The notes under the pieces: generated by a model
The model's database searches: none
What the model saw: the letters and a program-made list of their open reading frames with translations, nothing else
Told to the model about the DNA's origin: nothing
Translations under genes and position numbers: made by a program
DNA from: Devosia sp. 1566
Lineage (GTDB): Bacteria > Pseudomonadota > Alphaproteobacteria > Rhizobiales > Devosiaceae
DNA: 64,000 nt
Direction of reading: 5' to 3'
Assembly (NCBI RefSeq): GCF_004005995.1
Contig: NZ_CP034767.1
Location: 682,001-746,000 of the forward strand
Shown here: piece by piece, positions 28,728 through 38,475 of the stretch
Layout: each line of letters starts with the position of its first letter
Numbering within the stretch: position 1 is the stretch's first letter

Positions 28728-29585
28728 TCAGGGCGCCGCGGGAGCGGCAGGCGCCACTGGCGTGGCAGTTGGAGCCGCAGGTGTAGCGGCCGGTGACGCA
28801 GGTGATGCCGCTGGAGGAGCAACGGGGGTTGCGGCCGGTGCAGCCGGCGTAGCAGCAGGAGCTGCCGCAGGAGCGGGCTGAGCCGCAGGTGCTGCAGCGG
28901 GCTGGGCAGGAGCTGCGCCGTTGCTTGGCGTGAAACCGGCGGGCACCAGCGCGTCGACTTCAGCGGCCAGCTGTTCAAGCGTTTTGTCGCCGGTGAGCGT
29001 CTTGCCGTTAACATAAAAGGTTGGTGTGCCTTCGAGTCCAAACTCGTTGAGCGCCTGCTCACGAATGGCTTCCATCCCGGTGAACAGGGCTTGATTCGTC
29101 AAGGCAGCATCAAAGCTTTCCTGGGTAAAGCCGAGCTGGGTCGCGATTTCGAGGATCGCGTCGCGCGGGGTTTCCGAAGTGCCCCAGTCCTGCTGGGTAC
29201 GGAAATAGGTGCCGATGACATTGTGGTAATTCTCATCGCCCGAGGCTTCGGCGAGCATGAAAATGGCGGCGTCGAGCACATTGCGCACAAATGGACGCAG
29301 GATGAAGCGCACCTTGCCCGTGTCGATATAGGCTTCCTTGAACGGGCCATAAACCGTGTTGTGGAAGGTAGCGCAGTGCGGGCAGGTGGGTGAGGCATAT
29401 TCGATCACGGTGACCGGCGCGTCGGGATTGCCCAGCACCTTATCAGCGATGCCGCCGGCCGGAGCGAGCAGCTTGGCGGTATCGACCATTTCGCCTTCCG
29501 CCGCGCCGGCGCTCGAAATGCCACATACGCTGAGCGCGGTGGCAGCGGCGGCGAGAACAATGGTGTCACGGCGGTTTAACTTCAC
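28728..29585 (-). CDS. DsbA-family thiol-disulfide oxidoreductase with Ala/Pro-rich tail
   Basis: A 285-residue exported thioredoxin-fold protein. A signal peptide covers about residues 1-29. The active site CPHC is in VIEYASPTCPHCATFHNTVY (about residues 68-71), and the cis-Pro segment is LEGTPTFYVNGK. The DsbA-like helical insert lies between them. The last 60 or so residues are almost only Ala and Pro with some Thr/Ser, and no Cys, which is unusual for a DsbA. The GTG at 29585 is chosen on an AGGAG 8 nt upstream. It probably oxidises or isomerises periplasmic proteins; com1/BdbD-like members are the nearest relatives. Confidence 0.9.
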   Translation of the reverse strand: MKLNRRDTIVLAAAATALSVCGISSAGAAEGEMVDTAKLLAPAGGIADKVLGNPDAPVTVIEYASPTCPHCATFHNTVYGPFKEAYIDTGKVRFILRPFVRNVLDAAIFMLAEASGDENYHNVIGTYFRTQQDWGTSETPRDAILEIATQLGFTQESFDAALTNQALFTGMEAIREQALNEFGLEGTPTFYVNGKTLTGDKTLEQLAAEVDALVPAGFTPSNGAAPAQPAAAPAAQPAPAAAPAATPAAPAATPVAPPAASPASPAATPAAPTATPVAPAAPAAP

Positions 29586-29673
29586 GGCGAACGCTCCTGT
29601 TTTTGTTTGGGCGACACTATACGGGCGGGACGTGTCGGCAAGTGGGCATAGCTATCAACTGGGGGTGAACACA

Positions 29674-30186
29674 CTATTTGCGTTTCGGCTCCGCTTGCGC
29701 GGCCAGTTGCAGGCCCAGCATCCGCAATGCTTCACGCACGCCTTCATCTTCAACCCCCGCCACCGCGGCGCCAATGCGCGCCTCGACAACCGGGTCCGGC
29801 GGAGGGGGAGGAGGCGCCTTTCCAGCTGAACCGGAGCTGAAGGGCTCGGCCGAGAGCCGGACCTGGCCCACCAGCACATAGCCGAAATAACGATTAACCG
29901 CCGCAGCAATGGCCGGGGCTTCATGGGCCAGCATCAGCGCATGGCCGGGCTGGCAGCGCAGGTACAGCGTGGCGCCATCGGCACTGCGCTCGCCGCGCGG
30001 CCAGCTGAGCTTGTCGGGGATCGCCACGGTGTTGTAGGGGGCGGGTGCCATGGCGTGCCAATGCTCGAGAATATCGCGGCTGGCAAAGCCGCGTTTCTTG
30101 AGCACGGGATCGAGCGCCCCCGCAATCGCATCGGCAACGCTGACGGCGCGGTTGCGACGCTTGGGTTCGGTAGGGGGCTTGACCAT
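29674..30186 (-). CDS. DUF721 / DciA-like protein
   Basis: A 170-residue protein of the DUF721 family, which includes DciA, the replicative-helicase loader or operator of bacteria that lack DnaC. Family features: a basic N-terminus (EPKRRNRAVSVADAIAGALD), a KH-like core (ILEHWHAMAPAPYNTVAIPD, TLYLRCQPGHALMLAHEAPA, INRYFGYV-like end) and a Pro-rich linker leading to a C-terminal helix. Its position next to mutY, dsbA and smc is typical for the order. The DciA role is from family knowledge, not shown here. Confidence 0.85.
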   Translation of the reverse strand: MVKPPTEPKRRNRAVSVADAIAGALDPVLKKRGFASRDILEHWHAMAPAPYNTVAIPDKLSWPRGERSADGATLYLRCQPGHALMLAHEAPAIAAAVNRYFGYVLVGQVRLSAEPFSSGSAGKAPPPPPPDPVVEARIGAAVAGVEDEGVREALRMLGLQLAAQAEPKRK

Positions 30187-30301
30187 GCCGGCAAACTAGC
30201 TTCCCGACAAGGCAGCGGCAAGGCCACCTTCCGGCGATTGCTGGCGCCGATGTGACCAAGGCGGCCTTGTCGCAGGCGCCGCGGCAGGGCAAACGGAAGG
30301 C

Positions 30302-31360
30302 ATGCAGCTTTCCCACTCCCGCCCCGTCGATGCCGCCGCGGTTCTGACCTGGTATGACCGCAATGCGCGCGACCTGCCCTGGCGGGTGTCCCCCAGCGAT
30401 CGGGCGCGTGGTGTGCTGCCTGATCCCTATCGGGTGTGGCTGAGCGAAGTGATGCTGCAGCAAACCACGGTTGCTGCCGTTAAAAGTTTTTTCCTGCGCT
30501 TCACCAGCCTTTGGCCGACGGTGTTCGACATGGCCGCGGCCCCGCTCGACAGCATCCTCAAGGAATGGGCGGGCCTGGGCTATTATGCCCGCGCACGGAA
30601 CCTGCATGCCTGTGCGCAAGCCGTGGTGCGCGACCATGGCGGCGTGTTTCCGGCCACTGGCGAAGCGCTGCAGGCGCTGCCGGGGATTGGCGCCTATACC
30701 AGCGCCGCCATTGCCGCGATTTGTTTTGACGAGCGGGTGCCGGTGCTCGATGGCAATCTCGACCGGGTGCTGGCGCGGTTTTACGCGCTGCCGGTGCCGG
30801 TGCGCGAGGCCAAGGAGGAATTGCGGGCGGCGCTTGGCACAGCAGTGCCGGCGCGGGCGGGGGATTTTGCCCAGGCGATGATGGATCTGGGTGCCACTAT
30901 TTGCGCGCCGCGCGCCGTGCTGTGCATGCTGTGCCCGCTGCAGGAGGGGTGCAGTGCGCTTCGCACCGCCCATCCGCTGAGCTTTCCGGTCAAGGCAGAA
31001 AAGCCGGAACGCCCCGTGCGGCGCGGCCATGCCTTTGTGATGCGAGACGGGGCGGGGGATGTGTATCTGCAAACCCGGCCCGACAAGGGGCTGCTGGCCA
31101 AAATGACCGAAGTGCCGTGCTCCCCTTGGGGCGAGGCGTTGGCCGAACCCAGCTATCCTGCCGCCGGCGACTGGCGCCACCATGGCCAGGTGGTGCATGT
31201 GTTCACCCATTTCCGGCTCGAACTGGAAGTGTGGTCGGCAACAGTGGAGCCCGACGGGCTTGACAGCGGCTGGTGGAGTTCACCGGCTGATCTGCACGGG
31301 GAAGCGCTGCCAACGCTGTTCCGCAAGGTGCTCGCCGGGGCGGGGGTGGAGGGGGCTTAA
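30302..31360 (+). CDS. mutY: A/G-specific adenine glycosylase
   Basis: Removes adenine mispaired with 8-oxoguanine. 352 residues. The catalytic Glu is in WLSEVMLQQTTV (about residue 48). The helix-hairpin-helix is LQALPGIGAYTSAAIAAI with the catalytic Asp in VPVLDGNLDRVLARF. The [4Fe-4S] cluster ligands are C201-x6-C208-x2-C211-x5-C217. The C-terminal Nudix-like domain, which recognises 8-oxoG, spans about 235-350. Divergent from dciA with a 115-bp gap. Confidence 0.95.
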   Translation: MQLSHSRPVDAAAVLTWYDRNARDLPWRVSPSDRARGVLPDPYRVWLSEVMLQQTTVAAVKSFFLRFTSLWPTVFDMAAAPLDSILKEWAGLGYYARARNLHACAQAVVRDHGGVFPATGEALQALPGIGAYTSAAIAAICFDERVPVLDGNLDRVLARFYALPVPVREAKEELRAALGTAVPARAGDFAQAMMDLGATICAPRAVLCMLCPLQEGCSALRTAHPLSFPVKAEKPERPVRRGHAFVMRDGAGDVYLQTRPDKGLLAKMTEVPCSPWGEALAEPSYPAAGDWRHHGQVVHVFTHFRLELEVWSATVEPDGLDSGWWSSPADLHGEALPTLFRKVLAGAGVEGA

Positions 31361-31402
31361 GCGGCGGCCATGGATAGTTCGTTCAGGCCGGAGCCCTGCA
31401 CT

Positions 31403-32014
31403 TCACAGCCATCCATTGGCTTTCATGATCGGTGCAAGCAGATCGAGGTTCCGGGTGCGCTCGGCAGCCGCTGCGATCTTCGGGCAATTCGCCTTGAACC
31501 AGTCCTGTCCCGGTCTCCACGAGACCATGGCCGCTAGATAAGCATCGAGAACCGAGACGTTCTCGCCCATGACAAAGGAGCCGACAACTTCGCCTTCCAG
31601 CCACTGATACAGGTGCTGACGATGAGCATCACTGGAGGCGCGCAACTCGGACGGGGCGGAAGGTGCCCAGCGTTCGGGGTAATCGCCATAGGTGAATGTC
31701 GGGTAGACATTGGCGACCAGCCAGATCAGCAGGCGATAAAAGCGAAGTCGCTCCGGCGTGTCTTGGGGCGGTGCCAGGTGCGGTGCCTGATCAATCACCA
31801 TAAGCGCGATAGCTGCGCTTTCGGTGATGACCTGCCCGGTTGCGAGGACCAGGGTGGGTATCTGCGCCAAGGGATTGGCTGCGGTAAGCGCATCGCGCGA
31901 CGCACCGGGCTGATCGAACCCGGTGACATCGATAAGTTCATACTGCATGCCGGCGAGCGTAAGCATCGCCTCCGCAATGCCCGAACCCCAGCCGCGCACT
32001 CCATAAAGCTGCAT
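31403..32014 (-). CDS. Glutathione S-transferase family protein
   Basis: A 203-residue protein with an N-terminal thioredoxin-like GST domain. It starts MQLYGVRGWGSGIAEAMLTL and contains NPLAQIPTLVLATGQVITES, the usual cis-Pro and glutathione-binding Glu-Ser segment. The C-terminal all-helical domain contains FVMGENVSVLDAYLAAMVSW (the N-capping Asp motif). The substrate is unknown. It lies just upstream of an HxlR-regulated oxidoreductase pair in what looks like an accessory insertion. Confidence 0.85.
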   Translation of the reverse strand: MQLYGVRGWGSGIAEAMLTLAGMQYELIDVTGFDQPGASRDALTAANPLAQIPTLVLATGQVITESAAIALMVIDQAPHLAPPQDTPERLRFYRLLIWLVANVYPTFTYGDYPERWAPSAPSELRASSDAHRQHLYQWLEGEVVGSFVMGENVSVLDAYLAAMVSWRPGQDWFKANCPKIAAAAERTRNLDLLAPIMKANGWL

Positions 32015-32147
32015 CCCGTTCCCCTCCCGTTTCCGGTTGCTCAGCCGGTGACCTTAGCTGACCTGCAGGTTCCGCTCCATTGTGGGAGCATGGGTGGCAC
32101 GATTACCAGTGAGCAGCCTGCGGCCCGCGGCAATTGCTGCAGCGAAA

Positions 32148-32756
32148 TCAGTAGGCGGCAGTGAACCGCACGCGACTATGCCGATGTTGTTCAAGTTCGT
32201 CGACCATGGCGATTGCATAATCCGCAAAGCTGATTTTGCTGACACCAGCCTCATCAACAACCAGCTTGTCACCGCCCAGGCGGTAGTGACCAAGACGCGG
32301 GCCAGCAAAAAAGTCAGCGGCCGGGGAGAAGAAGATCCAGTCGACATCTTTCTCGGCACGAAGGTCTTCAAGGAAGGTGATGCCACCCTGCACAAAGGGT
32401 TTGGCTTCCTCGGGAAAGTCGGGCGCATCGATAAGCCGTACACCTGGTGCAACTTCCAGACTCCCTGCGCCCCCGGTGAACAGTACCCTGCCTATTCCAG
32501 CCTGCTTGACGGCAGACAATAGAGTTGCGGCAGGCACGTCGAAGCGCAAGGCGCTGATGACAGCGTCACTTCCGGCAATAACCTTGGCAAGCGCTGCAGG
32601 GTCGAATGCGTCAGCACTGACAGCGGTTACTTCCGGAGCACGGGGCACGGCATCCGGGTTCTGGTCCACTGCGAGCACCGCGTGCCCCCGGCGTGCAAGC
32701 TCCTTGGTGATTTCCGAACCGGCGCGTCCGCTTGCTCCGAGTACTGCGATTTTCAT
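32148..32756 (-). CDS. NAD(P)-binding oxidoreductase (NmrA/YwnB-like, SDR-type fold)
   Basis: A 202-residue Rossmann-fold protein. The nucleotide-binding loop GASGRAGSEI is at residues 7-16 (GxxGxxG type), the acidic end of beta 2 is LAVDQNPD, and the central segment is VLFTGGAGSLEVAPG. There is no SDR Tyr-x3-Lys catalytic pair, as expected for the NmrA-like subgroup, some of which are redox sensors or reductases. It is divergent from an HxlR regulator with a 56-bp gap, an arrangement typical of HxlR-controlled stress genes. Confidence 0.82.
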   Translation of the reverse strand: MKIAVLGASGRAGSEITKELARRGHAVLAVDQNPDAVPRAPEVTAVSADAFDPAALAKVIAGSDAVISALRFDVPAATLLSAVKQAGIGRVLFTGGAGSLEVAPGVRLIDAPDFPEEAKPFVQGGITFLEDLRAEKDVDWIFFSPAADFFAGPRLGHYRLGGDKLVVDEAGVSKISFADYAIAMVDELEQHRHSRVRFTAAY

Positions 32757-32812
32757 TTGTCGTCTCCTGTGGTAGTAACCATTGGAAACCTAGTTATAGA
32801 TAGAAACGACAC
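32757..32812. promoter_or_regulatory. Shared promoter region of the NAD(P)-binding gene and the HxlR gene
   Basis: A 56-bp AT-richer gap between divergent genes. The stretch TAGTAACC-N8-CCTAGTTATA has an imperfect dyad with TAAC/GTTA arms and is the most likely HxlR operator. Weak support. Confidence 0.35.
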
Positions 32813-33232
32813 ATGCAAGACGGCACTTTCACCACATCAGGTTACGCCGAGGAAACCCGAACGGCACGCGGAACCGTCTTTGCCAGTGACTGTTCGACAC
32901 GAAAGCTGCTCGACCGCATCGGTGACAAATGGAGCGTCCTGATCCTGCTTGTGCTGGGAGATTCAGAAGCCCGGTTCAACGAACTGAGGCGGCAAATCGG
33001 CGGCATTTCGCAGAAGATGCTAAGCCAAACCCTTCAATCGCTTAGACGGGACGGGCTCATCACCCGCGAGGTTGAACCTACTACGCCGGTAACGGTCACC
33101 TATGCGATTACGCCCCTTGGCCGTGAACTGCTGACCGCATTGCGCATGATGATCGATTGGGCAGAAACCAGGCTGCCGGAGGTTGAGGCGGCGCAGCGTC
33201 TTCATGACGGGGCCTCGCAGTCGTTGGATTGA
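32813..33232 (+). CDS. HxlR-family transcriptional regulator
   Basis: A 139-residue winged-helix regulator. The HxlR pattern is clear: DCSTRKLLDRIGDKWSVLIL (about residues 25-44), RFNELRRQIGGISQKMLSQT, LRRDGLITREV and the YAITPLGREL wing. A single Cys (C26) lies at the position used for redox sensing in several HxlR proteins (YodB, HypR). A redox or electrophile signal is therefore plausible, and fits the neighbouring GST and oxidoreductase, but is inferred. Confidence 0.9.
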   Translation: MQDGTFTTSGYAEETRTARGTVFASDCSTRKLLDRIGDKWSVLILLVLGDSEARFNELRRQIGGISQKMLSQTLQSLRRDGLITREVEPTTPVTVTYAITPLGRELLTALRMMIDWAETRLPEVEAAQRLHDGASQSLD

Positions 33233-33470
33233 TAAAGTCTGCGTGACCTGGCTGCCAGCGCCGTGGCCGAAAGATGCCGGGTCCTTCGCCTGACACATGT
33301 CAGCGGACGACGGCGTGAACGAAGCTGCATCAAGGGCACGGACCGTCGCCTTGCGTGTGTTGTTCTCTATGGCGATCCCCAGGAAGGGGTCTATGCAGGG
33401 TTTATCCCAGCATCAGCCATGAGCGCTCCGGTGAGCACAACTGGGAAAGGCCCCTCCGAGAACCCCGGGC
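33233..33470. other. Gap between the HxlR gene and the ccrM terminator
   Basis: Beyond the terminator on its right side, this stretch (about 305 bp to the ccrM stop) holds no gene I can support. A short plus-strand reading frame (33263-33523) runs into the terminator and has no recognisable motif. It may be debris from the insertion of the neighbouring accessory genes. Confidence 0.5.
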
Positions 33471-33503
33471 AAAGAAAAGGCCGCCGGTTTGGAACCAGCG
33501 GCC
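33471..33503 (-). terminator. Rho-independent terminator of ccrM
   Basis: On the minus strand GGCCGCTGGTT-CCA-AACCGGCGGCC (one G-T pair) is followed by TTTTCTTT. It lies 33 bp after the ccrM stop. Confidence 0.85.
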
Positions 33504-33536
33504 TTGAAGTAGAGCCTGAATGATTGGAGGTCAGGA

Positions 33537-34724
<1,188 letters not shown>

Positions 34725-34738
34725 GGAGCGTGTGCAAT

Positions 34739-34757
34739 GGGTTAGCGTGGAGTTAAG
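34739..34757 (-). promoter_or_regulatory. CtrA-like box upstream of ccrM
   Basis: On the minus strand CTTAACTCCACGCTAACCC fits TTAA-N7-CTAA(C), one base off the CtrA consensus. It overlaps the rnhB stop codon and lies 69-87 nt upstream of the ccrM ATG. Fifteen of its bases (ACTCCACGCTAACCC) recur upstream of the SleB-type hydrolase gene at 57327. Confidence 0.6.
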
Positions 34758-35424
34758 AGGCGAGCAGGACCGGGACAGCCGCCAGCGCCAACCGCTCGCG
34801 CGCTTCAGCAACAGGGGCAAAATCGGCGCGGTGATGGCGGCAGGGACCATGGTCCTTGAGGGCGCGCATATGCTGGGGCGTCGAATAGCCCTTGTGGCTG
34901 GAAAAGCCGAAATGGGGTGCATCGCAATCCATGATCCGGCACATCCGGTCGCGCGTGACTTTCGCAACGATGGAAGCGGCAGCAATCGAAACGCTGCGAC
35001 CGTCGCCACCCACCAGCGCTAGGCCTTCGCAGGGCAGGCCCATGGGTACATCGCGACCATCCACCAGCACCCGATCGGGACAAACGCAAAGGCCGTGCAC
35101 GGCCTGGGTCATGGCCCAGAGCGTCGCGCCGCGAATATTGCGGGTGGCGATGATGGAGGGAGGCGCGATCACCACCGAAACTCGGGCGGTGTCCACAATC
35201 TGGGCGAACAGCGCCTCGCGCACCTCTTCGGTCAGCTTTTTGGAATCGTTGAGGCCAACCGGAATGCAGGTGGGATCGAGTATCACCGCGGCCACGACCA
35301 CGGGGCCGGCCAGGGGACCGCGGCCGGCTTCGTCCACGCCGGCGACGACGCGCGCCCCACGGGCCTGCGCGGCAAGCTCATGGGAATAATCGGGTTCAAG
35401 CTGGATGGGTGATTCGATCAGCAT
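34753..35424 (-). CDS. rnhB: Ribonuclease HII
   Basis: Removes ribonucleotides and RNA primers from RNA-DNA hybrids. 223 residues. The signature GVDEAGRGPLAGPVV gives catalytic D31 and E32; further acidic residues are in VLVDGRDVP and IVAKVTRDRMC. LNDSKKLTEEVRE and GFSSHKGYSTPQHMRAL are also family segments. It lies between the radical SAM gene and ccrM, all on the minus strand. The other RNase H (rnhA) is also in this window. Confidence 0.95.
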   Translation of the reverse strand: MLIESPIQLEPDYSHELAAQARGARVVAGVDEAGRGPLAGPVVVAAVILDPTCIPVGLNDSKKLTEEVREALFAQIVDTARVSVVIAPPSIIATRNIRGATLWAMTQAVHGLCVCPDRVLVDGRDVPMGLPCEGLALVGGDGRSVSIAAASIVAKVTRDRMCRIMDCDAPHFGFSSHKGYSTPQHMRALKDHGPCRHHRADFAPVAEARERLALAAVPVLLAS

Positions 35425-35489
35425 GCCGCCAGCATCGCGATGGGCCTGCGCGGCGTCAACCCGGCGCCAAGTCGCGCCGGGATCACAAA

Positions 35490-36638
35490 TCAGAAGAGGC
35501 TCATCTGCCGGTCTTCGAGCTTGGGGGCAACGAAAAGATCGCTGCGCAGGCCCGGAAGCTTGGCGTCGAGCCCATAGCGCTCGCGCGCCTTTTCGAAGCG
35601 CTGGGTCAGCAGGGTCGCATACGGGCCTTCGCCCGTCATGCGGGTGCCCCAGCGCGAGTCATAATCCTTGCCACCACGGGTATCGCGCACCAGCGATAGC
35701 ACATGCCGCACCCGGTCGGGGAAATGGCGCAGCAGCCATTCCCGGAAGATGTCGCGCACTTCGCCGGGCAAGCGCAGCAGGATCATCGCGGCTCCCTTGG
35801 CACCTTGGGCGGCGGCGGCATCGAGGATGCGCTCGAGCTCCATGTCGTTGATCGCTGGGATCATCGGGGAGGCGAGTACGGAGACCGGCACGCCCGCTTC
35901 CGACAGGAGCCGAATGGCTTCGAGGCGCCGCGCCGGGGAGGAGGCGCGCGGCTCCATCTTGCGGCTGAGCTTGTGGTCCATCGAGGTCATAGAGATCCCG
36001 ACTTTGACCAGCCGGAGCTTGGCCAACTCGGTCAGGAGATCGAGGTCGCGGATCAGGAGGGCCGACTTGGTGGTGATGGTGACCGGATGGCGGGTTTCCA
36101 GCATCACTTCGAGGATGCCGCGCGTCAGCTTATGCTTGCGCTCGGCCGGCTGGTAGGGGTCGGTATTGGTGCCCATGGCGACCGGCTTGACGCGATAATT
36201 CTTGGCGCCGAGTTCCGCGCGCAGCGCTTCCACCGCATTGGTTTTGACATAGATGTCGCGCTCGAACTCGATGCCCGCGGAATGGCCGAGGAAGGCGTGG
36301 CTGGGGCGGGCAAAGCAATAGGAACAGCCATGCTCGCAGCCGCGATAGGCATTGATCGAGCGATCAAAGCCGATATCGGGGCTGTCATTGCTGGTGATGA
36401 TGGTCTTGGCGCGCTCGATATGCTCGACCGTTTCGAACTGGGGCAGCGTTTCCACGCTGTTCCAGCCATCATCAAAGCTTTCCCGCGCCTGGCGCTCGAA
36501 GCGGCCGCTGCGGTTGGATTGCGCGCCCCGGCCGCGATTGCGGCTGGGATCAACCAGTTCGCGCCGCGCCAGATCGGCGTCGCGGCTGCGGCTGAGCTTT
36601 TCCAGGGCTTCAAAGGACGGCGCTTGATAAAGGGCCAT
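35490..36638 (-). CDS. PA0069-family radical SAM protein (SPL-like)
   Basis: A 382-residue radical SAM protein. The cluster motif is C-x3-C-x2-C in NAYRGCEHGCSYCFARP (about residues 110-117). Further family segments are IVKTNAVEALRAEL-like DIYVKTNAVEALR, GTNTDPYQPAERKHKLTRG and VLASPMIPAINDMELERIL. These proteins resemble spore photoproduct lyase but their reaction is not established. The ATG at 36638 (MALYQAPSFEALEKL) has GGAGAT 6 nt upstream. A LexA-type box lies 75-89 nt upstream, which suggests SOS induction and a DNA-repair role. Confidence 0.88.
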   Translation of the reverse strand: MALYQAPSFEALEKLSRSRDADLARRELVDPSRNRGRGAQSNRSGRFERQARESFDDGWNSVETLPQFETVEHIERAKTIITSNDSPDIGFDRSINAYRGCEHGCSYCFARPSHAFLGHSAGIEFERDIYVKTNAVEALRAELGAKNYRVKPVAMGTNTDPYQPAERKHKLTRGILEVMLETRHPVTITTKSALLIRDLDLLTELAKLRLVKVGISMTSMDHKLSRKMEPRASSPARRLEAIRLLSEAGVPVSVLASPMIPAINDMELERILDAAAAQGAKGAAMILLRLPGEVRDIFREWLLRHFPDRVRHVLSLVRDTRGGKDYDSRWGTRMTGEGPYATLLTQRFEKARERYGLDAKLPGLRSDLFVAPKLEDRQMSLF

Positions 36639-36963
36639 GAGGCGATCTCCTTGCGCTTGCCCGGTCGAATCGCGACGGCACGCAGCGTGGGATTCACATA
36701 GCGCACGCACGAGAACAAAACAAGAACAAGGGTGAACAGCTGAGCTGCCTCGACCCATCAGATGGGCGTGGGGAACGGCTGATGCAAGACTGCCCTGCGT
36801 TCTGGCGGGTGGACGGGCGCGCTTGCACCCACTAAACCACCCGACCCGGTCCAGGGCGCCACCGCACTCGCTTCGGCGATGTCGAAATCGGGTTGGCCCG
36901 ATCGTCAGGGCTGTGTTCCAGCTGCCCGGGACCGAACAAATTCAATTCTGCGAAAGGCACACC
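36639..36963. other. Divergent intergenic region between the radical SAM and MFS genes
   Basis: 325 bp with no supported gene. It holds the LexA-type box at 36713-36727 and the ribosome-binding site of the MFS gene (AAAGG, about 36953-36957). A plus-strand frame is open through the last 140 bp but has no family similarity. Confidence 0.5.
36713..36727 (-). promoter_or_regulatory. Putative LexA (SOS) box, GTTC-N7-GTTC
   Basis: On the minus strand GTTC-TTGTTTT-GTTC is an exact match to the alphaproteobacterial LexA direct repeat GTTC-N7-GTTC. It is 75 nt upstream of the radical SAM start and more than 230 nt from the divergent MFS gene, so the former is the likely target. Confidence 0.65.
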
Positions 36964-38448
36964 ATGTCCAGCGATGCTTCTGTTTTAGATGCTGTGCCCC
37001 CATCCGCCGCCGCAGCTGAGCCAGGGCTTGGCGCGCGCAATCGGCTGGTGATCAACCTGCTGCTGGTTTCGGCCTTTGTGGTGATCCTGAACGAAACCAT
37101 CATGGGCGTGGCACTGCCGCACCTGATGACCGATCTGGGGATCACCGCAAGCGCCGGCCAGTGGCTGACCACGGCGTTTCTGCTGACCATGGCGGTGGTG
37201 ATTCCCATCACCGGCTTCTTGCTGCAGCGCTTTCATACGCGGCCTGTGTTTGTCGCCGCCATGAGCACGTTTTCGCTCGGCACCCTGATCTGCGCCACCG
37301 CGCCTGGCATTGAACTGCTGATTGCGGGTCGGGTGGTGCAGGCCATCGGCACGGCGATCATGATGCCGCTGCTGATGACGACGGTGATGAACCTCGTGCC
37401 GCCCGCAACGCGGGGCAAGACCATGGGCAATATCTCGACCGTGATCTCGGTGGCGCCAGCGATCGGGCCGACCATTTCGGGCCTGATCCTGTCGCAGCTG
37501 GATTGGCGCTGGATGTTTATCCTCGTTTTGCCGATTGCGCTGGGGAGCCTCGCGCTGGGATTTGCGCGCATCCGCAATGTTTCGACGCCCAAATCCGTGC
37601 CGATCGATGTGATTTCGGTCGGTATGTCGGTGGTCGGTTTTGGCAGCCTGGTTTATGGGCTGAGCGGGCTGGGGGAAGCTGCGAGCCATCCCGGTCCTGT
37701 GCCGGCCTGGGTGCCGCTGGTGCTCGGCGTCGTGGTGATCGGGCTCTTCGTGCTGCGCCAGCTTTCCCTACAGAAGCGCGACCGTGCCCTGCTTGACCTG
37801 CGCACCCTGCAAACGCCGACCTTCAGCATCTCGGTGGTGCTGATGGCGGTGATGATGATGGCGATGTTCGGTATGTTGATCCTGCTGCCCATCTATCTGC
37901 AGAACGTGCTGGGGCTGTCGACGCTGCAGACCGGCTTGATGCTGCTGCCGGGAGGCCTCGTTATGGGGCTCTGCGCGCCAGTGGTAGGTCGGCTCTATGA
38001 CAAACATGGCCCAACCGTGCTGCTCGTGCCCGGCGCGACCATTGTGAGCCTTGTCTTGTGGAGCCTGACCATGGTTACGGAAAGCACGCCCTTTGGCTGG
38101 CTGCTGGCCGCCCATCTGGCGTTCAGCGTCGGTTTGTCGCTGATGTTTACGCCCCTGTTCTCGGCGAGCCTCGGTTCGCTCCAGCCCAAGCTGTATTCGC
38201 ATGGCAGCGCCGTGATCGGCACGGTGCAGCAGGTGGCGGGCGCGGCGGGAACGGCGTTGTTTGTGGCGCTGATGACCCTGCAGTCAGCCAATCTGCTGGC
38301 CGGTGGTGCCGAGCCGTTGGCGGCAGCGGCGGGCGGCATCCGCTCGGCGTTCTTCGTGGGGGCGATAATCTCGCTGTTCGCGATCGTGGCCGCATTCTTT
38401 GTGCGCAAGCCCAAGGGCGGCACACCGGGCATGGTGCACGGGCACTAA
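36964..38448 (+). CDS. DHA2-family multidrug efflux MFS transporter
   Basis: A 494-residue inner-membrane transporter with about fourteen helices (DHA2, EmrB/QacA type). Motif D1 in helix 1 is VVILNETIMGVALPHLMTDL. Motif A-like GRVVQAIGTAIMMPLLMTTV and motif C-like SVAPAIGPTISGLILSQLDW (the G-P-x-x-G of antiporters) are clear. No EmrA-type fusion partner is adjacent. The ATG at 36964 follows GAAAGG; the open frame 5' of it is not family-like. Probable proton-coupled drug or metabolite export; the substrate cannot be read. Confidence 0.9.
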   Translation: MSSDASVLDAVPPSAAAAEPGLGARNRLVINLLLVSAFVVILNETIMGVALPHLMTDLGITASAGQWLTTAFLLTMAVVIPITGFLLQRFHTRPVFVAAMSTFSLGTLICATAPGIELLIAGRVVQAIGTAIMMPLLMTTVMNLVPPATRGKTMGNISTVISVAPAIGPTISGLILSQLDWRWMFILVLPIALGSLALGFARIRNVSTPKSVPIDVISVGMSVVGFGSLVYGLSGLGEAASHPGPVPAWVPLVLGVVVIGLFVLRQLSLQKRDRALLDLRTLQTPTFSISVVLMAVMMMAMFGMLILLPIYLQNVLGLSTLQTGLMLLPGGLVMGLCAPVVGRLYDKHGPTVLLVPGATIVSLVLWSLTMVTESTPFGWLLAAHLAFSVGLSLMFTPLFSASLGSLQPKLYSHGSAVIGTVQQVAGAAGTALFVALMTLQSANLLAGGAEPLAAAAGGIRSAFFVGAIISLFAIVAAFFVRKPKGGTPGMVHGH

Positions 38449-38475
38449 GGCATCTCAAGTCCGATAACACTTCAG

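Noticed and set aside
28731..28930. Repetitive GCC/CCG-type DNA resembling a tandem repeat
   Set aside because: It encodes the Ala/Pro tail of the DsbA-family protein; unit length is irregular, so it is low-complexity coding sequence and not a CRISPR or satellite.
33263..33523. An 86-codon plus-strand frame before the ccrM terminator
   Set aside because: It reads through the terminator hairpin of the opposite gene and has no family motif; possible gene debris only.
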